64,000 bases of DNA from Actinoalloteichus_B caeruleus (lineage in GTDB: Bacteria; Actinomycetota; Actinomycetes; Mycobacteriales; Pseudonocardiaceae), in NCBI RefSeq assembly GCF_000718005.1, contig NZ_JODV01000002.1; one strand, written 5' to 3'. Each line of letters starts with the position of its first letter. The stretch's first letter is position 1. Made by a program: the position numbers and the translations under genes. Below are positions 8,429 through 15,287 of this stretch, one piece after another. The notes under the pieces were generated by a model. The model had not been told where the DNA came from. It ran no database searches and was given only the letters and a program-made list of their open reading frames with translations.

Positions 8429-8854
8429 TCAGGTGACCACGGCCTCGCGGAGTTCCTTCCGCAATTGGGGAGTCAGAACGTGTCCGGCGTTCTCGACGAG
8501 GAGGGTCATCTGGTAGGCGACGACCTTCATGTCGCAGTCGGCGGTCGTGAGAACGGTGAGGCAGGAATTCTCGGCGACCGTCATGATGAGCACGAACCCG
8601 TGTTCGTTCCGGATGACGGTCTGGTCGTAGGAACCGAGGTCGAACAGTCGGGAACTGCCGTGCGCCAGGCTCACCAGGCCACTGGAGAGCGCCGCGAGCT
8701 GTTCGGCGTGTTCGTTCGGGACCCCGTCCGAACAGGTCAGGGGTAGGCCGTCCACGGACACCACCGCCGCGTGCACGACGCTCGGTGTCAGGGAGACGAA
8801 GTTGTTCACCAACCAGGCCAGTTTCTGGGCCTCGGCGCTCCTGGGACGACTCAT
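8429..8854 (-). CDS. Roadblock/LC7 domain protein (CvnB-like), orphan
   Basis: A 141-residue roadblock/LC7 domain protein. In actinomycetes this family is the B member of conservons, four-gene sets of sensor kinase, roadblock, DUF742 protein and small GTPase. The pattern LAWLVNNFVSLTPSVVHAAVVSVDGLPL near the start and a C-terminal LLVENAGHVLTPQLRKEL are typical. Here it stands alone: no kinase, DUF742 or GTPase gene is adjacent, although a DUF742 gene sits about 40 kb away. ATG 8854 is chosen from family length; its ribosome site is weak, so the true start could lie farther upstream in the long open frame. Confidence 0.85.
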   Translation of the reverse strand: MSRPRSAEAQKLAWLVNNFVSLTPSVVHAAVVSVDGLPLTCSDGVPNEHAEQLAALSSGLVSLAHGSSRLFDLGSYDQTVIRNEHGFVLIMTVAENSCLTVLTTADCDMKVVAYQMTLLVENAGHVLTPQLRKELREAVVT

Positions 8855-9444
8855 CTTGCTGGTGGCCTGCTTCCTCGCCGCACGCGGGCGGATGTCGTCG
8901 CCGCCCACGTGGGGGAGCCGGGACGACGGGCCGGCGGACGGCGTCGACGTGGACGGTGTGAGCCCGGGGGACGGCCGGCCGGGGAAAGGGAACGGCCAGC
9001 GAACTCGTCGGCGTGCGGATATCCCGGGAACGGTGTTCTTCCCCGCGACGGGGTTATCCGGGGTGTCGAGGTGGGGCCGGTCCGTCGGCCGGAATGGGAT
9101 GCCCTCGGAAGGAGGGGGGTCGGCCGGGTTCGGTGGTCCGGGCGAGTGTGCGGGAACGACTCGACCATCTCCCCAAACGCGTGACGAGTACCCTGGGCCG
9201 GCGCAGCCTAACACGATCGAGTAGCTCGGGTAAGGGTGTCACGCTCTGAACAGGAATTTAGTGTGAACGGGGAGAACAATCCCGCATTCGAGTGGCAGTG
9301 CTCACCGTCGGTGATTGATGGGATCGGTATTCCCCGTCCACCGTCGGCCGTGCTCCACCGCCATTGGAGTGGAGCGAGACGCGGTCGGAGAGCCGCGCCG
9401 GTGGGCGACCGCGGCCCGGGTGGTCCGGAGGGCCGTGGCCCGGT
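8855..9444. other. Intergenic stretch upstream of the roadblock gene
   Basis: About 590 bases with no gene I can support. On the minus strand a TAGGCT box (9210-9205) is a plausible -10 for the roadblock gene; this would leave a leader of about 340 bases. The section 9235-9330 is noticeably richer in A and T than its surroundings. Confidence 0.4.
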
Positions 9445-9471
9445 GCCGGGCCGGTGCGGCACCGGCCCGGC
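9445..9471 (-). terminator. Terminator of the rpmB-rpmG-rpsN-rpsR operon
   Basis: Two perfect 13-base arms (GCCGGGCCGGTGC and its complement) are separated by a single base and lie 9 bases beyond the rpsR stop codon. The position and strength argue for a rho-independent stop of the minus-strand operon. Confidence 0.75.
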
Positions 9472-9479
9472 GTCGGTGC

Positions 9480-9728
9480 TCAGCGGTGTGATGAGGGGTA
9501 GGGGAGCATCGCCATCTCCCTGGCGTTCTTGATCGCGGCGGCGACCTGGCGCTGTTGCGGTGCGGTCAGGCCGGTCACTCGGCGGGAGCGGATCTTGCCC
9601 CGATCCGACAGGAACTTGCGGAGCAGGGCGACGTCCTTCCAGTCCACCCGCGTGACCCCGGCGGCCATCAGCAGGTTGCTGCGTCGGCCCACCGGGCGGT
9701 GCCGTCCTTTGTTACCTCGGGTCGCCAC
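9480..9728 (-). CDS. rpsR: 30S ribosomal protein S18, zinc-free paralogue
   Basis: An 82-residue S18 with the hallmark DRGKIRSRRVTGLTAPQQRQ and IKNAREMAMLPY segments. It contains no cysteine, so it is the C-minus form that works without zinc. It starts with GTG three bases after the rpsN stop and is the last gene of a four-gene operon. Family knowledge says such paralogues replace zinc-binding copies when zinc is scarce, freeing metal. The Zur-like box ahead of the operon supports that control. Confidence 0.95.
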   Translation of the reverse strand: MATRGNKGRHRPVGRRSNLLMAAGVTRVDWKDVALLRKFLSDRGKIRSRRVTGLTAPQQRQVAAAIKNAREMAMLPYPSSHR

Positions 9729-9731
9729 GGC

Positions 9732-10037
9732 TCACCAGCTCGACTTGCGCACGCCGGGCAGTTCACCGCGGTGGGCCATCTCGCGCAGCCTCAGCCGGGA
9801 CAGGCCGAAGGCCCGGTGGAAGCCGCGGGGCCGCCCGTCCACGCTGTCCCGGTTGCGCAGCCTGGTGGCGCTGGAGTCGCGAGGCAGCCGCTGGAGGGCG
9901 AGTTGGGCGGTCTCCCTCTCCTGGTCGGTGGAGTGGGGAGACCGGATGGTCTCCTTCAGCTCCGCCCGCCGCTCCCGGTGCCGGGCGACGAGTACCCGAC
10001 GCCGCTCGTTGCGCGCGATCTTGGACTTCTTGGCCAT
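9732..10037 (-). CDS. rpsN: 30S ribosomal protein S14, zinc-free paralogue
   Basis: A 101-residue S14 of the long, cysteine-free type, beginning MAKKSKIARNERR and ending with the conserved GRPRGFHRAFGLSRLRLREMA and GELPGVRKSSW pattern. The short zinc-binding S14 has two CxxC pairs; here there are none. Its ATG overlaps the rpmG stop as TGATG, and rpsR follows after three bases, so the four genes are translated as a chain. Confidence 0.95.
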   Translation of the reverse strand: MAKKSKIARNERRRVLVARHRERRAELKETIRSPHSTDQERETAQLALQRLPRDSSATRLRNRDSVDGRPRGFHRAFGLSRLRLREMAHRGELPGVRKSSW

Positions 10038-10201
10038 CAGCGTTCCTCCCGGAACTCCACGTGGCGACGCGCCACCGGGTCGTACTTCCTGATGCGCATC
10101 CGGTCGGGATCGTTGCGCCGGCTCTTCCTGGTCACGTAGGTGTAGCCCGTGCCAGCGGTGGACCGGAGCTTGATGATCGGACGCAGTTCGGACCTGGCCA
10201 T
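10037..10201 (-). CDS. rpmG: 50S ribosomal protein L33, zinc-free paralogue
   Basis: A 54-residue L33 with the TGYTYVTRKSRRNDPDRM and KYDPVARRHVEFRE segments. It lacks the two CxxC pairs of zinc-binding L33. Start and stop overlap its neighbours as TGATG on both sides (rpmB before it, rpsN after it), a tight sign of coupled translation. Confidence 0.94.
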   Translation of the reverse strand: MARSELRPIIKLRSTAGTGYTYVTRKSRRNDPDRMRIRKYDPVARRHVEFREER

Positions 10202-10437
10202 CAGATCTTCACCCCCTGTGCTCGCAGTTCGGCGACCACCGCCTCGATGCCTCGCCGGTCGATGGTCCGCAGACCCTTGGTGGATACCCGCAAACGGACC
10301 CACCGTCGCTCGCTCGGCAGCCAGAACCTCCTGTCCTGGAGATTCGGGTTCCATCGCCGGCTGGTGCGCCGGTGCGAGTGCGACACCTGCTTGCCGAAGC
10401 CCGGGCGACGCCCGGTCACCTGGCAGACGGCTGACAT
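10201..10437 (-). CDS. rpmB: 50S ribosomal protein L28, zinc-free paralogue
   Basis: A 78-residue L28 with the family opening SAVCQVTGRRPGFGKQVSHSHRRT and the NPNLQDRRFW core. Only one cysteine is present, so the zinc site of the C-plus form cannot be built. It is the first gene of the operon, with GGAGG six bases before its ATG and a Zur-like box 19-33 bases upstream of the start. Confidence 0.94.
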   Translation of the reverse strand: MSAVCQVTGRRPGFGKQVSHSHRRTSRRWNPNLQDRRFWLPSERRWVRLRVSTKGLRTIDRRGIEAVVAELRAQGVKI

Positions 10438-10455
10438 TCGACACCTCCCCACTAG

Positions 10456-10473
10456 TGAAAATGACAATCGTTT
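10456..10473. promoter_or_regulatory. Zur-like operator facing the rpmB operon
   Basis: TGAAAATGACAATCGTTT lies 19 bases upstream of the rpmB start. The wider GAAA...TTTC dyad resembles actinobacterial Zur boxes (TGAAAATGATTTTCA, or the longer GAAAATGATTATCATTTTC form). It sits in a short AT-rich island in otherwise ~70% GC DNA. The placement over the expected promoter of the zinc-free ribosomal operon is the main argument; binding is inferred. Confidence 0.65.
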
Positions 10474-10551
10474 CTTATTCTAGGCGGCAGTCGGCGCCGT
10501 GGGTCGGGGTGGGGGCGCGGCCCGGGGTATGCGCAACCTCTTATTGGTGTT

Positions 10552-10566
10552 GAACACCATTTTCAA
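10552..10566. promoter_or_regulatory. Zur-like operator facing the COG0523 operon
   Basis: The 15-base palindrome TGAACACCATTTTCA reads TGAAAATGGTGTTCA on the other strand, a close match to the Streptomyces Zur box. It lies 60 bases before the COG0523 gene start and, with the box at 10456, would let one regulator control both divergent operons. Confidence 0.75.
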
Positions 10567-10625
10567 CTAGCCTCGCGCCGAGGCCGGGAGGTACCCGGCC
10601 CGTGCTGTCGTGAGGAGGAGTTGAC

Positions 10626-11864
10626 GTGCCCGGCGCCCCCCGTCCGACCCTGCTTGTCCTGGCTGGCTACGCCGCCGAGGAGGTGGAGCGGCAGGCCGCC
10701 GAACTCGTCGACGGGACCACCGCCGTGGTCCACCACGACCTCGCCCTCATCACGGAGGGAGTGGTGCGACGGCGCCTCCGGGTGGGAGCCGACGACGAGA
10801 CCCGCGTGCTGGAGCTCGCCCACGGCTGTGTCTCCTGCACCCTGCGCGAGGACCTGCTCCCCCTCGTCCGGCGGCTCGCGCTCGACGACACCGTCACCCG
10901 GGTCGTGCTGCACCTCGACCCGACCCTGGAACCCGAGGCGGTGTGCTGGGCCCTGCGCCACGTCGTCGTCGAGGACGGCCCCGTCCTCGACCTCGTCGAC
11001 CTGCTCGGGGTCGTCACCGTCGTCGACGAGGGCAGCTGGCTCTCCGACGCCACCGGCGACCGCGAGCTGGTCGAGGACGGCAGGGCCGGCAGCGCCGACG
11101 ACGAACGCACCGTCGCCCAGGTCGTCACCGCGCAGGTCGAGTTCGCGGACCTCGTGCTGCTCACCGGGCAGGCCACCGATGCCTGGACCGCTTACCGGAC
11201 CGGGGCCGTGCTCGACCGCCTGGCACCACGAGCCCGGCGGACCTCCCACCGGGCCGACCTCTGGGCCGAACTGGCCGAGCTGCCACCGACGGCCCGACGA
11301 GGTGAGGTGGACGACGCGCACGCCCCGCTGCTCCGGGGTGAACCCCCCGTGGAGCCCGACGCGGGCGTCGAACTGGTGCTCTTCTCCGCGCGGCGCCCCT
11401 TCCACCCCGAACGGCTGCACGACGCGTTGGACGTGCTGCTGGACGGGGTAGTCCGCTCACGTGGACGTGTCTGGGTCGCCACCCAACCCGACGTGGCCCT
11501 GTGGCTGGAGTCCGCCGGGGGCGGGCTCCGGGTGGGGCACGCCGGGCCCTGGCTGGCCTCGGCCGACGGGGAGGTCTGGGGGTCCGTGGACGCGGAACGA
11601 GCCGCCATCGCCGCAGCCCGGTGGCACCACCGCTACGGCGACCGCCACCAGGAACTGGTCGTGCTCACCCACCGCGCCTCCGCGGGCGAGATCACCACCG
11701 CGTTGCGGGAGGCGCTGCTCACCGAGGACGAACTCGCCCTGGGCCCGGCCGGCTGGCGGCGGTTCGACGACCCCTTCGGCAGCTGGCACACCGAGCCCTG
11801 CGAGGACGGCGCCCCGGAGCGGGACGCCGGCGTCGAGACGACGAAAGGACTGGACGAACAGTGA
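10626..11864 (+). CDS. COG0523 (CobW/ZNG-like) protein lacking the Walker A loop
   Basis: COG0523 proteins are GTP-driven metal chaperones; those under Zur control are thought to deliver zinc during starvation. This 412-residue member keeps the central GCVSCTLRED motif (a C-x-x-C metal site at residues 68-71) and the C-terminal CobW domain, ending with the GWRRFDDPFGSWH pattern. The N-terminus reads LLVLAGYAAEEVERQ where the family has GFLGAGKT, so no nucleotide-binding P-loop is visible. I recall similar degenerate members beside ribosomal genes in other actinomycetes, so this is probably a subfamily trait rather than damage. GTG 10626 follows AGGAGGAG. Its stop overlaps the rpmE start (GTGA). 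Confidence 0.88.
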   Translation: MPGAPRPTLLVLAGYAAEEVERQAAELVDGTTAVVHHDLALITEGVVRRRLRVGADDETRVLELAHGCVSCTLREDLLPLVRRLALDDTVTRVVLHLDPTLEPEAVCWALRHVVVEDGPVLDLVDLLGVVTVVDEGSWLSDATGDRELVEDGRAGSADDERTVAQVVTAQVEFADLVLLTGQATDAWTAYRTGAVLDRLAPRARRTSHRADLWAELAELPPTARRGEVDDAHAPLLRGEPPVEPDAGVELVLFSARRPFHPERLHDALDVLLDGVVRSRGRVWVATQPDVALWLESAGGGLRVGHAGPWLASADGEVWGSVDAERAAIAAARWHHRYGDRHQELVVLTHRASAGEITTALREALLTEDELALGPAGWRRFDDPFGSWHTEPCEDGAPERDAGVETTKGLDEQ

Positions 11865-12142
11865 AGAAGGACATCCATCCCGACTACCACCCGGTCGTGT
11901 TCCAGGATTCCTCGACGGGGGAGTCGTTCCTGACCAGGTCCACCATCACCTCGGAACGACGCGTCGAGTGGAGTGACGGCAACACCTATCCGCTGGTGGT
12001 GGTGGACGTCAGCTCGTCCTCGCACCCGTTCTGGACCGGGACGCAGCGGTTGGTCGACACGGCGGGCCGGGTGGAGAAGTTCCGCCGCCGGTACGGAGAA
12101 CGGGCGCCGGGAGGCCGGCGCGGGAACGAAGGAGGCCGTTGA
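11861..12142 (+). CDS. rpmE: 50S ribosomal protein L31, type B (zinc-free)
   Basis: A 93-residue type B L31, beginning KKDIHPDYHPVVFQDSSTGE and including the SHPFWTGTQRLVDTAGRVEKF stretch. There are no cysteines, unlike zinc-binding L31. The GTG start overlaps the preceding TGA as GTGA, and the TGA stop overlaps the rpmF start as TGATG, so it is the middle gene of a coupled trio controlled by the Zur-like box at 10552. Confidence 0.95.
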   Translation: MKKDIHPDYHPVVFQDSSTGESFLTRSTITSERRVEWSDGNTYPLVVVDVSSSSHPFWTGTQRLVDTAGRVEKFRRRYGERAPGGRRGNEGGR

Positions 12143-12297
12143 TGGCAGTACCCAAACGCAGGATGTCCCGCAGCAACACCCGCACCAGGCGTGCGCGGTG
12201 GAAGGCCACGGCGCCGGATCTGGTGCCGGTGGTGATCCGGGGCGAGCGCCGGCTCGTGCCCAGGAACCTCCTGCGCCACGTGCACCGCGAGGTCTGA
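12142..12297 (+). CDS. rpmF: 50S ribosomal protein L32, zinc-free paralogue
   Basis: A 51-residue protein beginning MAVPKRRMSRSNTRTRRARW, the standard L32 N-terminus. It has no cysteine pair, so it is the zinc-free form. GGAGG lies six bases before its ATG, and the ATG overlaps the rpmE stop. With it, the island holds replacements for six zinc-binding ribosomal proteins (S14, S18, L28, L31, L32 and L33). Confidence 0.93.
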   Translation: MAVPKRRMSRSNTRTRRARWKATAPDLVPVVIRGERRLVPRNLLRHVHREV

Positions 12298-12342
12298 CGC
12301 TGGCCGTGGACCGGCCCGCCTGACCGGTCGGAGCGGACGGGC

Positions 12343-12373
12343 GACCAGACCCGGCGCACGCGCGGGTCTGGTC
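12343..12373. terminator. Bidirectional terminator between rpmF and the His-rich gene
   Basis: Perfect 10-base arms GACCAGACCC / GGGTCTGGTC enclose GGCGCACGCGC, which can extend the stem. It lies between two convergent stop codons and can end transcription from both sides. Confidence 0.75.
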
Positions 12374-12388
12374 GTGGGCCGCGCGCCG

Positions 12389-12685
12389 TCAGTGGTCGTC
12401 GTAGTGGTCGCCGTGTTCGGCGTGCCGGTGGCCGTCGTGGACGTAGTCCACGTGGTCGCCGTGGGGCACGGCGACGTGGCCGCAGTCCACCCCGTGCCGG
12501 TGCGGGTGACCCTCGTGCGCTTGGTGGGACGTCGGCTCGCACTCGTCGTAGTGGTCCTCGTGGGGCCGGTGGAGGTGGCCGTCGTGGACGTAGTCGACGT
12601 GGTCCTGGTGTGGCAACGCCACGTGCCCGCAGCCCTCACCGTGCCGGTGCGGGTGTTGGGTGTGCTCGCTGTGCGCGGTGGTCAT
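12389..12685 (-). CDS. Histidine-rich repeat protein, probable zinc binder
   Basis: A 98-residue protein with 27 histidines and three cysteines. It is built of two copies of a ~38-residue unit, at residues 11-48 and 60-97; each reads HPHRHG..CGHVA.PH.DHVDYVHDGH and ends DHYD. No signal peptide or membrane segment is seen, so it is probably cytoplasmic. Similar small proteins carry the misleading label zinc transporter permease in databases, as far as I recall. AGGAGGAG precedes the ATG. It converges on the zinc-starvation operon, so zinc storage or buffering is the likely role. I see no Zur box in front of it. Confidence 0.85.
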   Translation of the reverse strand: MTTAHSEHTQHPHRHGEGCGHVALPHQDHVDYVHDGHLHRPHEDHYDECEPTSHQAHEGHPHRHGVDCGHVAVPHGDHVDYVHDGHRHAEHGDHYDDH

Positions 12686-13004
12686 TCCGACTCCTCCTGA
12701 CACCTTTCGCCGTCGTGACGAGGCTAGGCAGCCCAGGTCCCGCCCGCAGGGGGAGAAGGGCCGCGCCGGGTGGGGAGCCGCCCCGTGGAGTGGACCTCCC
12801 GTGGAGCCCTCGGCGTCCTCGGGGTCGTGCTGGAGCCGGTGCGTGCCTGGACCGGGTGAACCCGCACCCGTCGTCGGGCGTTGTCCACCCCACCCCGCGT
12901 CGCCCGAGCGGGGCGCGGCGGTGCAGGATGGCGGTCCGGATCGGACACCCATCGCGACCGCCTCCTGGGGCCGGCCCGACCGGAGGACCCGAGGAGGACG
13001 ACAC
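12686..13004. other. Intergenic region between His-rich and DedA genes
   Basis: About 320 bases holding the divergent promoters of the two genes. I see no Zur-like box, clear hairpin or further gene. Confidence 0.4.
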
Positions 13005-13067
13005 ATGCGGTACCCGCGGCGGTTCGTGGCCCGGTCCGCTCCCCGGCCGGGCGGGCGGTCGGGATGA
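13005..13067 (+). CDS. 20-residue leader peptide coupled to the DedA gene
   Basis: An ATG seven bases after a strong GAGGAGG opens a frame for MRYPRRFVARSAPRPGGRSG, whose TGA shares ATGA with the DedA start. The DedA gene itself has no good ribosome site, so it may depend on ribosomes that finish this arginine-rich leader. No homology is recognised. Confidence 0.5.
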   Translation: MRYPRRFVARSAPRPGGRSG

Positions 13068-13786
13068 ATCCGGCCGACCTGCTGCTCGACCTGCGGGCCC
13101 CCTTCGTGCTGCTCCTCGCGGGTGCCGTGCTCGTGTTGGAGTCCGGCGTCCTGATCGGGCTGTTCCTGCCCGGCGCGTCCACGGTGCTGGTCCTCGGTCT
13201 TGTCGCCGACCTCGGGGTCATCCCCCTGCCCGCCGCCCTGGCGCTCGCGTTCGCCGCGACCGCGCTGGGCGCCCAGTTGGGGTACCAGCTGGGCCGCCGT
13301 CGAGGGCTCGGCGTCGCGGGTGGCGTGGCGCGTCGCGGGTTGGCCCGCGCGGGCGTGGGCGGGGCGCGGGAGCGCCTGACACGGCTCCTCGACCGGGGCG
13401 GTGCCCCCACGATCATCGGCGCGCACTGCGTGGCGCTGGCGCGCACGCTCGCGCCGCGCCTGGCCGGGACCTCGGGAGTGGCGTGGCGGCGGTTCTCGGG
13501 TGCGAACCTCGTCGGCTGCGCGCTCTGGTCCTGGACTCTCGTGCTGGTCGGGCACTCCGCGGGTGCGGCGTTCGACCAGGTGCGCGCCGCCGTCGGTCTG
13601 CTGGGAGCCCCCCTGCTGGTGGTGGGCGCGCTGGTCGTCGCCGTGGTCCTCCTGCTGCGGCGGCGGGCGCGCCGGATGGGCGGAGCCGGAGGAGCGGGCG
13701 AGTGGGTGGAGCTCGCCGAGGGACCGGGCGCGCCGGCTCCTCGGAGCGGCGCCCCGGGCCCGTCGCCGTTGTCGGGGCCCGACTGA
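13064..13786 (+). CDS. DedA/SNARE-associated family membrane protein
   Basis: DedA proteins are membrane proteins linked to lipid-carrier (undecaprenyl phosphate) recycling and envelope homeostasis. The 240-residue protein has the family opening with an acidic residue and a Gly-Pro re-entrant loop (VLESGVLIGLFLPGASTV, residues 21-38). Further hydrophobic segments lie at about 45-75, 148-170 and 178-202. The tail is polar and Gly/Pro-rich. The start at ATG 13064 overlaps the stop of the short upstream frame and otherwise lacks a ribosome site. Confidence 0.82.
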   Translation: MNPADLLLDLRAPFVLLLAGAVLVLESGVLIGLFLPGASTVLVLGLVADLGVIPLPAALALAFAATALGAQLGYQLGRRRGLGVAGGVARRGLARAGVGGARERLTRLLDRGGAPTIIGAHCVALARTLAPRLAGTSGVAWRRFSGANLVGCALWSWTLVLVGHSAGAAFDQVRAAVGLLGAPLLVVGALVVAVVLLLRRRARRMGGAGGAGEWVELAEGPGAPAPRSGAPGPSPLSGPD

Positions 13787-13862
13787 CGGCGAGCGGAGGC
13801 GGAAGCGGTCCGCGTGGGCACGGGGCGTTCCGTCCGTCGTGGCGGCGGGCGCCGGTTCGCCG

Positions 13863-14528
13863 TCAGCCCGTCTCCGAGGCGGGCTCCCGAGCAGCGCGGG
13901 CGCTCTCGGCGCCGAAGCGTCCGACCGAGACGTGTTCCTGCGCCAGCCGGCGCAGGGTCGAGCTGATGACGTCCCCCAGCACCATGTTCAGCACCGCCTC
14001 CTCCAGGACGCTGCTGGCGTCGCTTTCGGCCGGCACCGTGCGCATCTCCGCCGCGGCGAGGTGCTCGGCGGCCGCCGCGTACTCGTCGAGCAGTCCCAGG
14101 AGGTTCGCCTGGCCCAGCTGCCGGAGCTGGACGACCAGTCCGACGAGTTGTTGCCGGGCCGGGTGGTTCTCCCTGATCCGCCACCCCCGGCGGTGGAACA
14201 GGGCGTCGGCCTCGGCGCTGGCCTCCCGCCACAGCCCGGTCTCCCGGTGGTCCCGGTGATCGCGAGCGGTGGCCCTCCCGGTCACGTCCCGGGGCGGGGT
14301 GGACCGCCTGGAGTCGAGGTCGGCGACCAGGTCGCGCACGGTGGCCATTGGGAGACCCCCGACGTCCACCAGTGCCCGGACCAGGTTGAGGCGCCGGACG
14401 TGCGCCGGGCCGTACCGGGGCGCGACCCCGGTGGCCTCCCTTCCCGGTGGGAGTATGCGTTCACGCAGGTAGTACTTGATCGTGGGCACCGGTACACCGG
14501 TGCGGCGGCTGAGTTCCGCGATCCGCAC
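13863..14528 (-). CDS. MerR-family transcriptional regulator
   Basis: A 221-residue regulator with an N-terminal MerR helix-turn-helix (RIAELSRRTGVPVPTIKYYLRERILPP, then YGPAHVRRLNLVRALVDVGGLPMATVRDL) and a long helical C-terminal part of unknown ligand. No cysteine cluster of the metal-sensing type is seen. The GTG start is fixed by AGGAGG five bases before it. It is divergent from copZ but has its own upstream space; a role in copper control is not supported by its residues. Confidence 0.9.
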   Translation of the reverse strand: MRIAELSRRTGVPVPTIKYYLRERILPPGREATGVAPRYGPAHVRRLNLVRALVDVGGLPMATVRDLVADLDSRRSTPPRDVTGRATARDHRDHRETGLWREASAEADALFHRRGWRIRENHPARQQLVGLVVQLRQLGQANLLGLLDEYAAAAEHLAAAEMRTVPAESDASSVLEEAVLNMVLGDVISSTLRRLAQEHVSVGRFGAESARAAREPASETG

Positions 14529-14915
14529 TGTTCCTCCTGAGGTCGACACGGCGAGTGCTGCCGCCGGATTAACCCGGAGTGACAGTTTAGGCGCAGAACG
14601 TGTCGGCTTACGCCATCCATCCGAAGTATGCTTCGTCCCGTTTCTGCCAAAACGTGGTGAGTGTCCGACTCATGCCGCCCGAACGGGTGCCGCCCGGTCG
14701 CGAGTAGTGCGGAGCGGACCAGCCGGGCTCGGGCGTCGAGTCATCCCGTCTCGACCTCCGCTTCGTCCATGATCACGGCGGGTGCGGCAGGCCCTCCCCT
14801 CGGCCGGGCCCCGGGATCCGGCGCCCCGGGGTGCTCGGGAGGCCCCCGGTCGGTCGAGCGGCGCGTCGTTGTCCGGAACCGGACGGGACACCTGGGGCTC
14901 ACCTGTTCGTGGGGC
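14529..14915. other. Gene-free region between the MerR gene and copZ
   Basis: Nearly 390 bases with no supported gene. It is moderately AT-rich at 14545-14650, where the MerR promoter should lie. The CsoR-like box follows at its right end. Confidence 0.4.
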
Positions 14916-14932
14916 ATACCCGTGGGGGGTAT
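14916..14932. promoter_or_regulatory. CsoR-like copper operator upstream of copZ
   Basis: ATACCCGTGGGGGGTAT is a 17-base inverted repeat with arms ATACCC/GGGTAT, matching the pattern of actinobacterial CsoR operators (TACCCC near GGGGTA). It lies 68 bases before the copper chaperone start. No csoR gene is in the window. Confidence 0.7.
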
Positions 14933-15000
14933 CCTTGGTCGCGTTCCCCGGTCGCCGAGCGGGCGGTCGGGGGAGGGGACAACCGCGTGGGAGGGTGACG

Positions 15001-15207
15001 ATGGCGAGTACGACCTACACCGTGGAAGGCATGACCTGCCAGCACTGCGTGCGGTCCGTCGAGGAGGAGGTGGGGGAGATCGAGGCGGTGACCGGGGTGA
15101 CCGTCGACCTCGCCACCGGCCGGTTGGTGGTCGACAGCAGCGCGGAGATCGCGCCGGACCTCGTCCGAGCGGCGGTGGCCGAGGCCGGCTACACGCTCGC
15201 GAACTGA
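15001..15207 (+). CDS. copZ: Copper chaperone, heavy-metal-associated domain
   Basis: A 68-residue single HMA domain with the metal site GMTCQHC (C-x-x-C) at residues 10-16 and the usual babbab pattern. It carries copper(I) in the cytoplasm to P-type ATPases or sensors. GGAGGGTGACG precedes the ATG. The CsoR-like box upstream suggests copper induction. The only copper ATPase in the window is about 40 kb away, so this copZ is a stand-alone unit. Confidence 0.93.
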   Translation: MASTTYTVEGMTCQHCVRSVEEEVGEIEAVTGVTVDLATGRLVVDSSAEIAPDLVRAAVAEAGYTLAN

Positions 15208-15287
15208 CCCACGTCCCACGGGACGGCCTCGCGGGGACGCGCCGCCTCCGAGGTGCGGTTCCGCCGGCCCGGTAGGACCATCGACCG

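Noticed and set aside
13863..14528. MerR protein as the copper regulator of copZ
   Set aside because: It lacks the metal-binding cysteine pattern of CueR-type proteins, and the copZ operator looks like a CsoR site.
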